Positions 17,874 to 25,415 of a DNA stretch of 64,000 nucleotides are shown in pieces (the stretch's first letter is position 1; each line of letters opens with the position of its first letter). Where the stretch lies: the NCBI GenBank assembly GCA_964458275.1, contig CAYWIE010000006.1, positions 1 through 64,000 on the forward strand. Reading direction: 5' to 3'. The DNA is from HGM04593 sp964458275. Its GTDB lineage: Bacteria; Bacteroidota; Bacteroidia; Bacteroidales; Bacteroidaceae. Below the pieces are notes generated by a model. It worked only from the letters and a program-made list of their open reading frames with translations. It did no database searches and had not been told where the DNA came from. The translations under genes were made by a program, and so were the position numbers.

Positions 17874-18896
17874 ATGAAAAATATTGATTGGTCGGATCTC
17901 GGATTCGGCTACATAAGAACAAATTACAATGTTCGTTGCCGCTATCGCAACGGACAATGGGGTGAAATGGAAATATGCAGCGAGGAGACACTCAACATCC
18001 ACATGGCTGCAACCTGTCTGCATTATGGTCAGGAGGCATTCGAAGGCCTCAAGGCTTTCCGCTGCAAGGATGGCAAAGTGCGTATCTTCCGTCTCGAAGC
18101 CAATGCCGAGCGTTTGCAGAGCACATGCGACGGAATCCTCATGCCGCAGGTAAGCACAGAGATGTTCCGCGAAATGGTTTGCAAGGTTGTGTCTCTCAAC
18201 AGCGAGTTCATTCCTCCCTATGAGAGCGGAGCATCGCTCTACATCCGTCCTCTGCTCATAGGTGTAGGGGCGCAGGTAGGCGTGCATCCCACAGACGAGT
18301 ATCTGTTCGTTATTTTTGTAACTCCGGTAGGTCCTTACTTCAAGGGCGGCTTCTCTACAAATCCCTATGTCATCATCCGTGAATTCGACCGTTCGGCGCC
18401 TCTCGGTACAGGCCGTTACAAGGTGGGCGGCAACTACGCTGCAAGCCTCAAGGCAAACCAGCTGGCACACGAAAAAGGCTATTCATGCGAGTTCTATCTC
18501 GATGCGAAGGAGAAGAAGTACATCGACGAGTGCGGTGCAGCCAACTTCTTCGGAATCAGAGACAATCACTACATCACTCCTAAGTCTACATCAATCCTTC
18601 CCTCAATCACCAACCGTAGCCTTATGCAGATTGCCGAGGATATGGGCATGATAGTAGAGCAGCGCGCAATACCCGAAGAGGAACTCAGTACATTTGAAGA
18701 GGCAGGAGCATGCGGTACAGCTGCTGTGATTTCACCTATCGAGCGCATCGACGACCTCGAAAAGGGTACATCATACGTGTTTGCAAAGGATGGCAAGCCC
18801 GGTCCCGTATGTACCGCCCTCTACAACAAGCTGCGTGCAATACAGTATGGCGACGAGCCCGATACACACGGCTGGGTTACAGTACTTGACATTTGA
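17874..18896 (+). CDS. ilvE: Branched-chain amino acid aminotransferase
   Basis: PLP fold-type IV transaminase, 340 aa, which interconverts Leu/Ile/Val and their 2-oxo acids with glutamate. Seen: HYGQEAFEGLKAF, RPLLIGVGAQVGVHP, the PLP-lysine region GTGRYKVGGNYAASL, and YIDECGAANFFGI followed by TSILPSITNRSLMQIA. The length fits the class with a roughly 340-aa form (BCAT-II type). It has its own promoter. About 90 bases separate it from trmB, so co-transcription is uncertain. D-amino-acid transaminase is excluded by length and motif set. Confidence 0.93.
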   Translation: MKNIDWSDLGFGYIRTNYNVRCRYRNGQWGEMEICSEETLNIHMAATCLHYGQEAFEGLKAFRCKDGKVRIFRLEANAERLQSTCDGILMPQVSTEMFREMVCKVVSLNSEFIPPYESGASLYIRPLLIGVGAQVGVHPTDEYLFVIFVTPVGPYFKGGFSTNPYVIIREFDRSAPLGTGRYKVGGNYAASLKANQLAHEKGYSCEFYLDAKEKKYIDECGAANFFGIRDNHYITPKSTSILPSITNRSLMQIAEDMGMIVEQRAIPEEELSTFEEAGACGTAAVISPIERIDDLEKGTSYVFAKDGKPGPVCTALYNKLRAIQYGDEPDTHGWVTVLDI

Positions 18897-18960
18897 TGAC
18901 AGGTGAAAGCAAAAATGGCCGAATAAGAAACCGAAGCCGGTTCGTAACGATAAAATTATA

Positions 18961-18987
18961 TTTCAATAAAATTTAAATAGCTTCTAA
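18961..18987 (+). repeat. Dispersed 27-bp intergenic element, copy A
   Basis: A 27-base block ending AAATAGCTTCTAA that matches 57467-57493 at 26 of 27 positions. It ends two bases before the trmB ATG, so it may act in the trmB translation-initiation region. Confidence 0.7.
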
Positions 18988-18989
18988 AT

Positions 18990-19748
18990 ATGGGCAAAGG
19001 AAAATTGCAGAAGTTCGCCGATATGCGCGAATATCCCAATGTGGTGGAGCATCATTTTTCAATAGCCGATGCAACCCCTTTCCCTATGCGTGGCAATTGG
19101 GGAAAAGATTTTTTCGGTAACGACAATCCTATTGTGATAGAACTCGGCTGCGGCAGGGGGGAATATACCGTAGGGCTTGCACGCCGTTATCCCGACAAGA
19201 ACTTCATAGGCGTTGACATAAAGGGTGCGCGTATGTGGACCGGTGCTACAGAGGCTATACGCGACGGACTGAAGAATGTAGGTTTCCTGCGTACAAACAT
19301 AGAGATAATCGACCATTTCTTTGCTCCCGGTGAAGTGAGCGAAATATGGCTTACTTTCCCCGATCCGCAGATGAAAAAGTACACAAAGCGTCTGACATCA
19401 TCGCTCTTCCTCAACCGCTACCGCAACATAATGGCCCCCGATGGCATTGTGCATCTGAAGTGCGACAGCAATTTCATGTTCACATATACACGTTACATTA
19501 CAGAAGTGAACAAATTGCCGGTGCTCTCATGCAACGAAGACATATATGTCGACGGTGAGGCAGAAGAACCACTCGACATAAAGACCTACTACGAACAGCA
19601 GTGGCTGTCGCGCGGCATAACCATAAAATACATATCATTCCGTCTGCCTGCCGATGGCGGGCTTGTCGAACCCGATGTGGAGATAGAGCTCGACAGCTAT
19701 CGCAGCTACAACCGCAGCAAGCGGAGCGGATTGCAAACAAGTAAATGA
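18990..19748 (+). CDS. trmB: tRNA (guanine-N7)-methyltransferase
   Basis: SAM-dependent methylation of G46 in the tRNA variable loop, 252 aa. The SAM motif I VIELGCGRGEYTVGLARRYP is followed by FIGVDIKGARMW and the catalytic and tRNA-binding LTFPDPQMKKYTKRLTSS, then GIVHLKCDS. A basic C-terminal extension after residue 225 (SYNRSKRSG) is longer than in E. coli. The 3' end overlaps the next gene by four bases (ATGA). Confidence 0.93.
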   Translation: MGKGKLQKFADMREYPNVVEHHFSIADATPFPMRGNWGKDFFGNDNPIVIELGCGRGEYTVGLARRYPDKNFIGVDIKGARMWTGATEAIRDGLKNVGFLRTNIEIIDHFFAPGEVSEIWLTFPDPQMKKYTKRLTSSLFLNRYRNIMAPDGIVHLKCDSNFMFTYTRYITEVNKLPVLSCNEDIYVDGEAEEPLDIKTYYEQQWLSRGITIKYISFRLPADGGLVEPDVEIELDSYRSYNRSKRSGLQTSK

Positions 19749-20053
19749 CCATGCTGAAACATATAGTAATGTGGCGCTTCAAGGAAGGTGCCGAAAGTAA
19801 AAGCCGCACAGAGCACGCACAGTGGATGAAAGAGCATCTCGAAGCTCTTGTCGGTGTTGTCCCCGAAATACGTTCGCTCGAAGTAGGAGTTAATATAAAC
19901 CCGTCTGAGGCTGCATACGATGCAGTGCTGGTATCTGAATTCGACAGCTTTGAGGCAATGCAACGCTATCAGGTGCACCCTGCACATCTTGAGGTTGCGG
20001 CATATTGTAAAACAGTTAGCGAGAGCCGCACGGCTGTCGATTACGAATTTTAA
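19745..20053 (+). CDS. Dabb (stress-responsive alpha/beta barrel) domain protein
   Basis: Small protein of 102 aa with the Dabb fold signature: MLKHIVMWRFKEGAE at the N-terminus, LEVGVNINPSEAAYDAVLVSEFDSFEAMQRYQVHPAH in the middle. Dabb proteins form dimeric ferredoxin-like barrels; most have no assigned reaction. The ATG overlaps the trmB stop, and an Mrp-type ATPase gene starts 8 bases downstream, so the three genes are likely one transcript. A second in-frame ATG at 19751 is possible. Confidence 0.85.
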   Translation: MTMLKHIVMWRFKEGAESKSRTEHAQWMKEHLEALVGVVPEIRSLEVGVNINPSEAAYDAVLVSEFDSFEAMQRYQVHPAHLEVAAYCKTVSESRTAVDYEF

Positions 20054-20061
20054 GAAAACGA

Positions 20062-21168
20062 ATGGCATTATATCCCAAACTTATACTCGAAGCACTCGAA
20101 AAGGTGCGCTATCCCGGCAACGGCAAGAATCTTGTAGAGGCTGACATGGTCGACGACAATATACGTATCGACGGCAACAAAGTGAGTTTCTCGCTGATAT
20201 TCGAAAAACCAACCGATCCTTTTATCCGCTCAGTGGTAAAGTCGGCAGAGACAGCCATCCTTACATACGTAGGGCAGGATGTGGAAATTGTAGGCAACAT
20301 CAGCGTAGTCAGTCGTCAGCAGGCACGTCCCGAAGTCGGAAAATTTCTCCCGCAGGTCAAGAACGTGATAGCAATCTCATCGGGAAAGGGTGGAGTAGGA
20401 AAGTCTACTGTCTCGTCCAATCTTGCAATAGCACTTGCTCGTCTCGGATATAAAGTAGGTCTGCTGGATGCCGATATATTCGGTCCTTCGATACCCAAGA
20501 TGTTCAAAGTGGAGGATGCACGTCCCTATAGCGAATTCAAAGATGGCCGCGACCTTATAATCCCTATAGAGAAGTATGGAGTAAAACTGCTCTCGATAGG
20601 CTTTTTTGTCGACTCCGAACAAGCGGTGCTCTGGCGCGGCGGAATGGCAAGCAATGCCCTGAAGCAGCTTATTGCAGATGCCGATTGGGGCGACCTCGAC
20701 TACTTCCTGATAGACCTACCTCCCGGTACCAGCGACATTCATTTGACAATCGTTCAGAGCCTGGCGCTTACAGGAGCTGTGGTGGTAACCACTCCACAGG
20801 CTGTGTCGTTGGCGGCGGCTGTCAAGGGTATGAATATGTTTATGAACGATAAGGTAAACGTGCCTATTCTCGGTCTTATAGAGAACATGGCATGGTTCAC
20901 CCCTGCCGAACTTCCCGAAAACCGTTATTATATTTTCGGTCGCGAAGGTGGAGTGAAGGTTGCAGAACAATACGGGATTCCGGTATTAGGTCAGATTCCT
21001 CTTGTTCAGGCAATATGCGAGTGCAGCGACAATGGAGAGCCTGTGGCTTTGCGCCCCGAAACTCCCGATGGACAAGCGTTCCTGCGTCTTGCAGCTTCGC
21101 TTGCCTACCACACGGAGCGCAGGAATGACGAACAGGAACCGACCAGAATAGTGGAGATACACGGCTAA
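20062..21168 (+). CDS. apbC: Mrp/ApbC-type Fe-S cluster carrier ATPase
   Basis: P-loop ATPase of the Mrp/NBP35 family, 368 aa, with an N-terminal MIP18 (DUF59) domain (about 1-85) and a deviant Walker A ISSGKGGVGKSTVSSNLAIALA at about 105-120. Walker B-like LDADIFGPSIPKMF and FLIDLPPGTSD follow. Family members bind and transfer [4Fe-4S] clusters. The segment IENMAWFTPAELPENRYYIFGREGG lacks the CxxC that holds the cluster in enterobacterial ApbC; a CEC pair occurs further on (AICECSDNGEPV). Whether it still carries a cluster is open. Confidence 0.9.
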   Translation: MALYPKLILEALEKVRYPGNGKNLVEADMVDDNIRIDGNKVSFSLIFEKPTDPFIRSVVKSAETAILTYVGQDVEIVGNISVVSRQQARPEVGKFLPQVKNVIAISSGKGGVGKSTVSSNLAIALARLGYKVGLLDADIFGPSIPKMFKVEDARPYSEFKDGRDLIIPIEKYGVKLLSIGFFVDSEQAVLWRGGMASNALKQLIADADWGDLDYFLIDLPPGTSDIHLTIVQSLALTGAVVVTTPQAVSLAAAVKGMNMFMNDKVNVPILGLIENMAWFTPAELPENRYYIFGREGGVKVAEQYGIPVLGQIPLVQAICECSDNGEPVALRPETPDGQAFLRLAASLAYHTERRNDEQEPTRIVEIHG

Positions 21169-21215
21169 ACACAAGAAGAGAATGTTGTCAAAACAACATT
21201 CTCTTCTTGTGTTTA
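21166..21215 (+). terminator. Bidirectional terminator between apbC and the radical SAM gene
   Basis: About 23 bp of perfect inverted repeat (21166-21188 with 21193-21215), loop CAAA, beginning in the apbC stop codon. It separates two convergent transcripts and could act on both. Confidence 0.75.
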
Positions 21216-21241
21216 ATCCTCGTGCTTCGGCCGAGAATGGC

Positions 21242-21925
21242 TTATCCGACACCGAGGTCGGTATTGCCGATAAGAACCTCAGCCTTGTCAGAGTGCAAAA
21301 GATGGGGATAGAGCTCTGCCATAAAGCGATTGGCAAGCGCTTCATCACGCTTTAGCTCTGTGCCGTTGTTGCAAAACAGATTTACGCTGAAATATTCGAA
21401 ATGGCGTTCGGCTATATCAATATCATTGGCAATGCGTTCGAATTTCTCGCCCTCAGTGCAGCACAACAGGCATACGCCCTGGAAATAACGCGCAACGTCA
21501 ACTGCTGTAACGGTATCCGAGACTCCCTTGTTCCATAGTTTGCGCTGCGTGCTGTCGAAACTCTCTATTCCGCATCTGAATTTCACTGTAGCCGGAGCAA
21601 ACAGTGCAGCGAAATCCTGCAACCGATGGCGATACATGTAATGCGCTTCGAACCATAAGGTGTGAATCTTCTTTTCGGCAACAATCTTTTTTATCAGCTC
21701 CAATGTCTTCTCGTCCAGTTCCATTGCTGACCCTGAATTTATAACGTCCAGCACCCCGTAACAGCCTGTTACCCGATTCAGAACGTCGCTGTTGGTTTTG
21801 AACGGATTGTCGCTTACATCGTTGTGATAATCACAAAAGGTGCATTTTCCCCATCGGCATCCCGCACCTTGCAAAAGCACGAATTCGCGCGGCAATTTTG
21901 TGTGTATTACAGAATATCTCTCCAT
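21242..21925 (-). CDS. Radical SAM protein with CX4CX2C motif, linked to yhhQ
   Basis: Radical SAM-like protein, 227 aa from the ATG at 21925 (MERYSVIHTKLPREF), six bases after the yhhQ stop; an upstream ATG at 21967 would overlap yhhQ and is less likely. Iron-sulfur motif GCRWGKCTFCDYH uses Cys23, Cys28 and Cys31, spacing CX4CX2C instead of the usual CX3CX2C. Further landmarks: VLDVINSGSAMELDE, HTLWFEAHYMYRH, KFRCGIESFDS, and EYFSVNLFCNNGTELKRD. The barrel appears short and lacks a SPASM-type Cys-rich tail. Coupling to a queuosine-precursor transporter suggests a 7-deazaguanine salvage step (inference); the reaction is unknown. Confidence 0.8.
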   Translation of the reverse strand: MERYSVIHTKLPREFVLLQGAGCRWGKCTFCDYHNDVSDNPFKTNSDVLNRVTGCYGVLDVINSGSAMELDEKTLELIKKIVAEKKIHTLWFEAHYMYRHRLQDFAALFAPATVKFRCGIESFDSTQRKLWNKGVSDTVTAVDVARYFQGVCLLCCTEGEKFERIANDIDIAERHFEYFSVNLFCNNGTELKRDEALANRFMAELYPHLLHSDKAEVLIGNTDLGVG

Positions 21926-21930
21926 CCTGA

Positions 21931-22608
21931 TTACCCTCTTCTTTTGTTCATTCGCTTCTTTACCCAAAATGTCACAGCGTATGCCATAGGCGTGCCCATT
22001 GTTGCCTCTATCAGCAGCTTTGCAAAATATTGGAACGCCAGCATCAACAGCAATTCGCGTGTGGAGACTACGCCGGCAAAGGCGATTAGCACAAAGGGCA
22101 GTGTGTCAAATACATATCCTATCATAGAACTGCCTATTGTGCGTACCCACAGACGGCGTCCGCGCATCTTTGTCTTCATCTTTTCCATTACCCACGCGTT
22201 GGAAAGCTCGCCCAACAGAAAACCTGCCAACGAGCCTATCACAATTCGTGGTACGTATGTAAATACATGGTTATAGGCTCCTGCCGTCTCTGCAAGATAG
22301 TCGGGCGACGGCAGCCACACGCCAATCTGCGTGCAGACAACAAGAACTACATTGCAGAGGAATGTTATCCAGATGACACGTTTGGCTGTACGGAACCCCC
22401 AAAGTTCCGTAAGCACATCGCCAAGCATATAAGCAAACGGGAATGTTATTGTGCCTGCATCGAAATAGAATATTCCTGCGAAGCCTATGACCTTTACAGC
22501 CATAATGTTGGATACGAGATACAATGTTACGAACAGTGCTGTAACAATCATCAGTGGCATTCCGTCCACTGTTCGGTTTTTTAAAGGGTTGTCCGATACC
22601 TTGTCCAT
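21931..22608 (-). CDS. yhhQ: Queuosine precursor transporter, YhhQ/VUT family
   Basis: Integral membrane protein of 225 aa, six TM helices, COG1738. E. coli YhhQ imports preQ0/preQ1 for queuosine synthesis. Seen: TLYLVSNIMAVKVI, the family hallmark FPFAYMLGDVLTELWGFRTAKRVIW, the GSLAGFLLGELSNAWVM segment and GSSMIGYVFDTLPFVLIAF. It is the first gene of a two-gene minus-strand unit; the radical SAM gene follows after 5 bases. Its own -7 candidate is at 22630-22637. Confidence 0.92.
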   Translation of the reverse strand: MDKVSDNPLKNRTVDGMPLMIVTALFVTLYLVSNIMAVKVIGFAGIFYFDAGTITFPFAYMLGDVLTELWGFRTAKRVIWITFLCNVVLVVCTQIGVWLPSPDYLAETAGAYNHVFTYVPRIVIGSLAGFLLGELSNAWVMEKMKTKMRGRRLWVRTIGSSMIGYVFDTLPFVLIAFAGVVSTRELLLMLAFQYFAKLLIEATMGTPMAYAVTFWVKKRMNKRRG

Positions 22609-22629
22609 AAGATTTTGTGTTTTATGCCG

Positions 22630-22637
22630 CGAAGATA
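22630..22637 (-). promoter_or_regulatory. Possible variant -7 element of yhhQ
   Basis: On the minus strand this reads TATCTTCG, the same variant as at 497 and 1238, 21 bases before the yhhQ ATG. Confidence 0.35.
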
Positions 22638-22697
22638 CAAAATTATTTTGTATTGCGCTCGCTTATTCGTAACTCTGGCTGTTGCCGAAGTTACTTT

Positions 22698-22797
22698 NNN
22701 NNNNNNNNNNNNNNNNNNNNNNNNNNNNNNNNNNNNNNNNNNNNNNNNNNNNNNNNNNNNNNNNNNNNNNNNNNNNNNNNNNNNNNNNNNNNNNNNN
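22698..22797. other. Assembly gap (100 N)
   Basis: Exactly 100 N, the usual filler for a gap of unknown length. Both flanks are copies of the same tandem repeat, so the assembler probably failed in the repeat array. Confidence 0.98.
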
Positions 22798-22900
22798 TAA
22801 AAATAAACAAGTTTATTTTGTATTGCGCTCGCTTATTCGTAACTCTGGCTGTCGCCGAAGTTACTTTCGCTCGCCTTGCACTAAAAATAAACAAGTTTAT

Positions 22901-22931
22901 TTTGTATTGCGCTCGCTTATTCGTAACTTTG
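22901..22931 (+). promoter_or_regulatory. Promoter of the DUF4831 gene, in the last tandem repeat
   Basis: TTTG at 22901-22904, 19 bases, TAACTTTG at 22924-22931: a full match to the Bacteroidetes consensus. It lies 48 bases before the ATG. Upstream repeat copies have TAACTCTG at the same place. Confidence 0.75.
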
Positions 22932-22979
22932 CAAGGGATATATTGCCTAATTGTACCCACAACAATAATACGCAAAAGT

Positions 22980-24038
22980 ATGAAAAGGATTTTGTCATTG
23001 ATATTGGGAATACTCGCCGTTGCTCCGGCATTTCCGCAGACAGATGTAAAGAGTTATAAAAACGGGGAAACTGAGGGCGTTACCTATTACCTGCCCAACA
23101 CGGCACTCGACATAACCATTGAGGCTGTGGAGATAATACGTACACCCGGAGAATTTGCTGCATACGCAGGGAAATATCTGCACATAAACAACGCTATCAC
23201 AAAGGAGGATAAATATTGGGAATTGTCTTCTCTTAAGGTCGACCAGACAGGAGTGCCCAATCCTCAAAAGATGTACACGATAAAATTGGTGAACGGCAGT
23301 ACAGCCGCCAATGTAAAGCTTACAGAGGACGGCATTCTGCAAGCCATAAACACTGAAGCGCCCGAAAAGAAAGCGCCTGAAAAGAAAGCCGCTCCCGCAA
23401 AGCGCATCGACGCCAAACGTTACATGACAGAAGAGATTCTGCAAGCTACCTCCACAGCCAAGATGGCAGAACTGACCTCGAAAGAGATATACGAAATACG
23501 CGAAAGCAAACAGGCTATCACCCGCGGACAAGCCGACAATATGCCGAAGGACGGACTCTCAATGAAACTTGTGCTCGAAGAGCTCAACAATCAGGAACAG
23601 GCATTGACAACGCTCTTCACCGGCACATGCGACACAGTAAGATACACCTGCAACATACGCTTGACTCCGACTGCTGAGAGCGATACGACAAAAGCCGTAC
23701 TCTTCCGCTTCTCGCGCAAGTTGGGTATACTCAAGAGCGACGACCTTGCAGGAGCGCCGATATACTACGACTTTGAAAACCTCTTCTCGATACCCATGCC
23801 CGAAGATAACGGGAAAAAGAAGAAAGCACCCAAGAACGAAGGTGTGTTCGTGAACATTCCCGGCAAGGCAAACGTCAAGATTTACTCCCCTAAAGAGGTC
23901 TATTTCGAAAAAGAACTGCCTTTCGGACAGCTCGGAACAACCGACTGTCTCTCAAAAGTGCTATTCAATAAGAACACATTTACAAAAGTTGTACTCGACA
24001 AAGCCACAGGCGGAGTCATAAGCATAGAAAACAATTAA
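22980..24038 (+). CDS. DUF4831 family exported protein
   Basis: Bacteroidetes-specific protein, 352 aa from the ATG at 22980 (MKRILSLILGILAVAPAFPQ, a signal peptide). The frame is open through the gap but this is the first start with a signal sequence. The N-terminal part reads GVTYYLPNTALDITIEAVEI, typical of DUF4831. A Lys/Pro/Ala linker (about 122-136) separates it from the conserved ITRGQADNMPKDGLSMKLVLEELNNQE region. Function is unknown; periplasmic or surface location is inferred. ffh follows after 28 bases. Confidence 0.82.
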   Translation: MKRILSLILGILAVAPAFPQTDVKSYKNGETEGVTYYLPNTALDITIEAVEIIRTPGEFAAYAGKYLHINNAITKEDKYWELSSLKVDQTGVPNPQKMYTIKLVNGSTAANVKLTEDGILQAINTEAPEKKAPEKKAAPAKRIDAKRYMTEEILQATSTAKMAELTSKEIYEIRESKQAITRGQADNMPKDGLSMKLVLEELNNQEQALTTLFTGTCDTVRYTCNIRLTPTAESDTTKAVLFRFSRKLGILKSDDLAGAPIYYDFENLFSIPMPEDNGKKKKAPKNEGVFVNIPGKANVKIYSPKEVYFEKELPFGQLGTTDCLSKVLFNKNTFTKVVLDKATGGVISIENN

Positions 24039-24066
24039 TAACAACAAATAATAGAACAGAAAGAAT

Positions 24067-25386
24067 ATGTTTGAAAACCTAAGCGAACGTCTTGAACGTT
24101 CATTTAAAATACTTAAGGGCGAAGGCCGCATCACAGAGATAAACGTAGCAGAAACCCTGAAGGATGTGCGCAAGGCACTGCTCGATGCCGACGTAAACTA
24201 CAAGGTGGCAAAGACTTTCACCGACACTGTGAAGAATAAGGCTATCGGACAGAATGTGCTCACCTCTATCCAGCCCGGACAGCTGATGGTGAAAATCGTA
24301 CACGACGAACTTACAGCACTCATGGGTGGCGAAACCGCCGAAATAAATTGCGAAGGCCATCCCGCGATAATCCTCATGTCCGGTCTTCAAGGTTCGGGTA
24401 AGACAACATTCTCGTCAAAGCTCGCCCTCTTCCTCAAGAAGAAAAAGAACAGAAATCCCCTGCTTGTTGCCTGCGACGTCTATCGTCCCGCAGCTATCGA
24501 TCAGCTCAAAGTCCTCGGCGAGCAGATAGGAGTGCCTGTTTACAGTGAGCCCGACTCAAAAGACCCCGTGCAGATAGCCAAGAATGCCATTCAGGAGGCC
24601 AAGCAGAAGAACTACAACCTTGTGATAGTCGACACCGCCGGCCGTTTGGCCGTCGACGAAGCGATGATGCAGGAAATCAGCGCCATCAAAGAGGCAATTA
24701 ACCCCACAGAGACACTCTTCGTGGTAGACTCAATGACCGGTCAGGATGCTGTGAACACAGCAAAAGAGTTCAACGACCGTCTCGACTTCACCGGCGTAAT
24801 CCTCACCAAACTCGATGGCGACACACGCGGCGGTGCAGCGCTCTCCATCCGTACAGTGGTAAACAAGCCCATCAAGTTCATCGGTACAGGCGAGAAAATG
24901 GAGGCTATCGACCAGTTCCACCCCAACCGTATGGCCGACCGTATCTTAGGCATGGGCGACGTTGTATCACTCGTTGAACGCGCACAGGAGCAGTTCGACG
25001 AAGAGGAGGCAAAGAAGCTCCAGCGCAAATTGGCGAAAAACCAGTTCGACTTCAACGACTTCCTTGCACAGATAGCCCAGATAAAGAAGATGGGCAACAT
25101 CAAGGACCTCATGGCAATGATACCCGGTGTAGGCAAAGCCATCAAGGATATGGACATTGACGACAATGCTTTCAAGAGCGTTGAGGCAATCATCTATTCT
25201 ATGACACCCAAAGAACGTGCCAACCCCGACATCATCAATGCATCTCGTCGTGCCAGAATAGCTCGCGGCAGCGGTACAGACATTCAGGAGGTCAACCGTT
25301 TGATGAAGCAGTTCGAAATGATACGCAAAACCATGAAGACCGTTGCCGGCGGCAAACTTCCCGGCATGCCCCGTTTCAGGAAATAA
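24067..25386 (+). CDS. ffh: Signal recognition particle protein Ffh
   Basis: SRP54 GTPase, 439 aa, which binds signal peptides and 4.5S RNA and delivers ribosomes to FtsY. An N domain (1-90) leads to the G domain with GLQGSGKTTFSSKLA, the VACDVYRPAAIDQL box, VDTAGRLAVDEAMM and LTKLDGDTRGG, then the M domain (about 300-439) ending GGKLPGMPRFRK. Length is standard. It lies in a run with the DUF4831 gene upstream and a TlpA-like gene 29 bases downstream. Confidence 0.97.
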   Translation: MFENLSERLERSFKILKGEGRITEINVAETLKDVRKALLDADVNYKVAKTFTDTVKNKAIGQNVLTSIQPGQLMVKIVHDELTALMGGETAEINCEGHPAIILMSGLQGSGKTTFSSKLALFLKKKKNRNPLLVACDVYRPAAIDQLKVLGEQIGVPVYSEPDSKDPVQIAKNAIQEAKQKNYNLVIVDTAGRLAVDEAMMQEISAIKEAINPTETLFVVDSMTGQDAVNTAKEFNDRLDFTGVILTKLDGDTRGGAALSIRTVVNKPIKFIGTGEKMEAIDQFHPNRMADRILGMGDVVSLVERAQEQFDEEEAKKLQRKLAKNQFDFNDFLAQIAQIKKMGNIKDLMAMIPGVGKAIKDMDIDDNAFKSVEAIIYSMTPKERANPDIINASRRARIARGSGTDIQEVNRLMKQFEMIRKTMKTVAGGKLPGMPRFRK

Positions 25387-25415
25387 GCACTACCAACACT
25401 TACATATATACTATC

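Larger units (their letters stand above)
22643..22931 (+). repeat. 84-bp tandem repeats with promoter-like elements, broken by gap
   Basis: Three visible copies of a unit (reference points TTATTTTG at 22643, 22813 and 22897); the last two are exactly 84 bases apart. The first runs into the 100-N gap, so copy number is unknown. Each copy carries TTTTG, 19 bases, then TAACTCTG (copies 1-2) or TAACTTTG (copy 3). The unit also has a short palindrome, AAAATAAAC-AA-GTTTATTTT. With the gap this fills the 371 bases between yhhQ and the DUF4831 gene. Confidence 0.85.

Noticed and set aside
22643..22931. CRISPR array
   Set aside because: The repeats are contiguous 84-bp units without unique spacers, carry promoter-like boxes, and no cas gene is present.
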